From the NCBI RefSeq assembly GCF_000020005.1, contig NC_010718.1, forward strand, positions 501,001 through 565,000: a stretch of 64,000 nucleotides of DNA. Reading direction: 5' to 3'. Shown piece by piece: positions 61,905 through 64,000 of the stretch. The stretch comes from Natranaerobius thermophilus JW/NM-WN-LF. GTDB lineage: Bacteria; Bacillota; Natranaerobiia; Natranaerobiales; Natranaerobiaceae. A program made the position numbers and the translations under genes. Position 1 is the stretch's first letter, and the number at the start of each line of letters is the position of its first letter. A model generated the notes under the pieces. It was not told the origin of the DNA. It worked only from the letters and a program-made list of their open reading frames with translations, and made no database searches.

Positions 61905-62882
61905 GTGGAATCGAATAAAACCATTGTTTCACCGTCACCGCACTTAAAAGCCGATCTCTCTGTGTCAAAATCTATGAGAGATGTAATTATCGCTTTAATA
62001 CCTATAATCCTTGTAACTTTATATTTCAATGGTATGCAGGCTTTGTCCTTAATAGCAGTTTCAGTTGTCACAGCAGCGGTGACAGAAGTGGTATTTCGAA
62101 AAATAATGGGGAAACAACCATCCTTGGCAGATTTAAGTGCAGTTCTTACAGGGTTATTTGTAGCTTTAGTGTTACCAGTTGCAACATCACCTATTAGGGC
62201 CATAATAGCTACTGTTATAGCAGTAGGTATAGCCAAAGAATTAATGGGTAGTTTGGGTTGGAACCGATATAACCCTGCTTTATTTGGGTATGTAACTACA
62301 TTGTTGATGGGAGCATGGCTTCCATTCATGGAAACTGGATTTCAGTCACTACCGGCTTTAGATTCAGTTAGCGGGGCCACCCCTCTGGCTATGTTGACTC
62401 AAGGGATGGAAATGCCCGGTTATGGAAGTATGTTGTTAGGACATGGCGAGGCAGGGTCTCTTGCTGAAGCTTCTGCCTTAGCAGTTATAATTGGCGGCTT
62501 ATATTTACTCTATAAGAAACATATTAACTGGAGAACTCCAGTGGGAATGATAGCTACAGTATTCATCATCAGCTTGATTTTTGGCGTTGATCCAATTTAT
62601 GCAGTTTTAGGTGGAGGAGTTCTTTTTGGAGCTTTCTTCATGGCAACTGACTGGGTTACTTGCCCTATCAATAATAAAGGTAAACTAGTCTTTGGAATTT
62701 GTGTCGGCTTACTAATTTGCATATTTAGATATGCACTACCAGCCACAGGTGGGGTTGCTTTTTCTATCTTAATTATGAATGGCTTCACACCAATGATAGA
62801 GAAATTTACCCAGCACCCATCTTTTATGGAGCCACGTAAGACTTCTGAACCTGCTTCCGGAGGTAAAACGGCTAGTAGCTAA
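61905..62882 (+). CDS. Second RnfD homologue
   Basis: 325 residues with about ten membrane segments. Starts IVSPSPHLKADLSVSKSM like RnfD; GSLGWNRYNPALFGYV and the covalent-FMN site DSVSGATPLAM are present, the latter a better consensus than in RnfD1. GTG 61905 follows GAAGGGGGA. Last gene of the three-gene unit before a strong terminator. It probably carries electrons between RnfC2 inside and the anchored Fe-S protein outside. Confidence 0.9.
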   Translation: MESNKTIVSPSPHLKADLSVSKSMRDVIIALIPIILVTLYFNGMQALSLIAVSVVTAAVTEVVFRKIMGKQPSLADLSAVLTGLFVALVLPVATSPIRAIIATVIAVGIAKELMGSLGWNRYNPALFGYVTTLLMGAWLPFMETGFQSLPALDSVSGATPLAMLTQGMEMPGYGSMLLGHGEAGSLAEASALAVIIGGLYLLYKKHINWRTPVGMIATVFIISLIFGVDPIYAVLGGGVLFGAFFMATDWVTCPINNKGKLVFGICVGLLICIFRYALPATGGVAFSILIMNGFTPMIEKFTQHPSFMEPRKTSEPASGGKTASS

Positions 62883-62936
62883 AAATTTAGATTTGCAATG
62901 AATTTTTAATAGGGGATTTCATGAAGACTAAAGCAT

Positions 62937-62971
62937 AAAACACGGCAGGTTTATACCACCTGCCGTGTTTT
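62937..62971 (+). terminator. Terminator of the mini-Rnf operon
   Basis: 14-bp perfect stem AAAACACGGCAGGT (62937-62950) / ACCTGCCGTGTTTT (62958-62971). Confidence 0.88.
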
Positions 62972-62980
62972 ATAAGGATA

Positions 62981-63009
62981 TTGTTATATTTTAATATGAA
63001 TATTATAAT
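62981..63009 (+). promoter_or_regulatory. Candidate promoter of trmL
   Basis: TTGTTA (62981-62986), 17-base spacer, TATAAT (63004-63009). Confidence 0.6.
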
Positions 63010-63059
63010 AGGTATTGAGTAATATAAATACTTTCTTTTTTAATGGAGGCGAGCTGGCA

Positions 63060-63518
63060 ATGCATGTAGTACTAGTGGAACCTGAAATCCCACCTAATAC
63101 AGGTAATATTTCCAGGACTTGTGCAGTCAGTAATACAACTTTACATTTAGTTGAACCTTTGGGTTTTTCAATTTCCGACCGGGAGTTAAAAAGGGCAGGT
63201 CTCGATTACTGGGACAAATTATCATATCAAGTTCATGAAAATTTCACATCTGTTGAAAACTTATTACAAACACATCCCATTTATATTGCAACAACTCGAG
63301 GTAAAAATTATTATTATGATATAGAATATCCCCGTGATAGTGTTTTGGTATTTGGAAAAGAGACTGAAGGTTTGCCGGATTGGATTATTAATAAGTATTA
63401 TGAAAACTCCATTCGAATACCAATGGCTCCAGATTTTAGATCCCTTAATTTGAGTAACTCTGTTGCTGTTGTATTGTTTGAAGCTTTGCGACAGCAAAGT
63501 TTCCCAGGATTAAATTAA
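63060..63518 (+). CDS. trmL: tRNA (cytidine(34)-2'-O)-methyltransferase TrmL
   Basis: 152-residue SPOUT methyltransferase acting on the wobble base of tRNA-Leu. Motifs EPEIPPNTGNISRTC, VFGKETEGLPDWI and RIPMAPDFRSLNLSNSVAV are diagnostic. ATG 63060 follows GGAGGCGAG. An upstream in-frame ATG at 63015 would overlap the likely transcript start region. Confidence 0.94.
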   Translation: MHVVLVEPEIPPNTGNISRTCAVSNTTLHLVEPLGFSISDRELKRAGLDYWDKLSYQVHENFTSVENLLQTHPIYIATTRGKNYYYDIEYPRDSVLVFGKETEGLPDWIINKYYENSIRIPMAPDFRSLNLSNSVAVVLFEALRQQSFPGLN

Positions 63519-63543
63519 AATTGTCAACGAAAAGGAGAATTGT

Positions 63544-64000
63544 ATGGGAAAATTTACAGCTATTTTGTTTGACTTAGATGGAACTTTGTTGCCTGTAGAT
63601 ACTAAGGTGTTTATTTACAAATATTTTGAATTGATGAAAAAAAGCGTCTCAAACTTATATGATCCAGAAGTCTTTGTAAAGCATGTTTGGGAAGGCAGCA
63701 AAAAGATGATTAACAGTAATGATTCAAAAACTACCAATCAGCAAGTTTTTTTCCAATATTTTAATCAAGCTATAGATTTACCTTTAGAGCAAATTGAATC
63801 CTTTTTTGATGATTTTTATAACAATAAATTTCCTGAGCTACGAAATTGTGTAGGAGAAACAGAGATAAATAGGTATGAGCTGATCAGTTCATTAAAAAAA
63901 GCTGGATATCAGGTTATTATAGCTACAAATCCTATCTTTCCTAAGGAAGCTATAGAACACCGCCTTGATTGGATTGGATTAAGCAGATCTGATTTTGATT
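63544..64000 (+). CDS. HAD superfamily hydrolase (3' partial)
   Basis: 152 residues visible, running off the window end. N-terminal motif I LFDLDGTLLPVD with the nucleophilic Asp and a motif II-like IIATNPIFPKE. A cap-type helical insert lies between them. Substrate not readable. ATG 63544 follows AAAAGGAG and lies 25 bases after trmL, so the two may be co-transcribed. Confidence 0.88.
   Translation, partial: MGKFTAILFDLDGTLLPVDTKVFIYKYFELMKKSVSNLYDPEVFVKHVWEGSKKMINSNDSKTTNQQVFFQYFNQAIDLPLEQIESFFDDFYNNKFPELRNCVGETEINRYELISSLKKAGYQVIIATNPIFPKEAIEHRLDWIGLSRSDFD

Noticed and set aside
59632-62882. Second Rnf cluster as decaying duplicate
   Set aside because: All three genes are full length with intact SD sequences and motifs, and the Fe-S protein has no counterpart in the first cluster.
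1-64000. CRISPR arrays, tRNA or rRNA genes, prophage
   Set aside because: No regularly spaced repeats, no cloverleaf with CCA-type acceptor, no rRNA segments and no phage structural genes were seen on either strand.

Overview
The window reads as a chromosome segment from a low-GC, endospore-forming anaerobic Clostridia-type bacterium. Evidence: a selenocysteine-dependent glycine reductase operon, an Rnf complex, an Mrp/Mbh-type Na+/H+ antiporter, Spo0B-like and SpoIVFB-like sporulation proteins, a SleB/LysM hydrolase, and frequent TTG/GTG starts behind strong Shine-Dalgarno (SD) sequences. Very acidic extracytoplasmic proteins and tails (OppA, MreC, PBP2) plus the antiporter suggest a halophilic/alkaliphilic habit. 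Natranaerobius-like organisms fit all of this, but the assignment is inference and not demonstrated here.

Layout: (1) 1-5343, grdE(partial)-grdA-grdB-grdC-grdD, with in-frame UGA (Sec) codons in grdA and grdB. (2) 5344-6156, an 813-base gene-free stretch holding a promoter, a strongly structured RNA candidate with its own terminator, and a leader with a tiny ORF. (3) 6157-12166, an opp/dpp ABC peptide importer plus a small membrane protein. (4) 12312-21603, mixed single genes: type-4 uracil-DNA glycosylase, SleB/LysM hydrolase, DUF378, PH-like membrane protein, CofE-like protein, GNAT, GH18 protein, ferredoxin, CDF transporter, nth, queG. (5) 21705-26711, complete rnfCDGEAB with terminator. 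(6) 26786-33528, moaC, then mrpEFG, mbhD-like, mbhE-like, mrpBCD and a large second antiporter-like subunit. (7) 33614-36864, apbE, Gx/Hpre_diP_synt_I protein, DUF4321, maf, radC. (8) 36978-44444, shape and division: mreBCD, pbp2, minCDE, rodA. (9) 44562-48623, SpoIVFA-like remnant, SpoIVFB-like protease, radical SAM protein, DUF2344. (10) 48608-50088, an IS1202-like insertion sequence with a 17-bp target duplication. (11) 50106-56499, rplU-prp-rpmA-spo0B-obg and nadD-yqeK-LCP/LytR_C-rsfS. (12) 56506-59336, T-box-controlled leuS. (13) 59632-62882, a compact three-gene set (Tat-exported 4x[4Fe-4S] protein, second RnfC, second RnfD). (14) trmL and a partial HAD hydrolase.

How the parts connect: glycine reductase makes acetyl phosphate using electrons from thioredoxin, and Opp may supply peptides or amino acids. 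Rnf couples ferredoxin/NAD to an ion gradient and the Mrp-type antiporter exchanges that gradient. ApbE would attach FMN to RnfG and to both RnfD proteins. The most novel-looking item is the mini-Rnf module at 59.6-62.9 kb. It retains only the NADH-side subunit (RnfC) and one flavin membrane subunit (RnfD), next to an exported, membrane-anchored iron-sulfur protein. That composition suggests an NAD(H)-to-cell-surface electron route distinct from classical Rnf. The structured RNA at 5.5-5.8 kb and the repeat-bearing extension of the antiporter subunit are the next most interesting.
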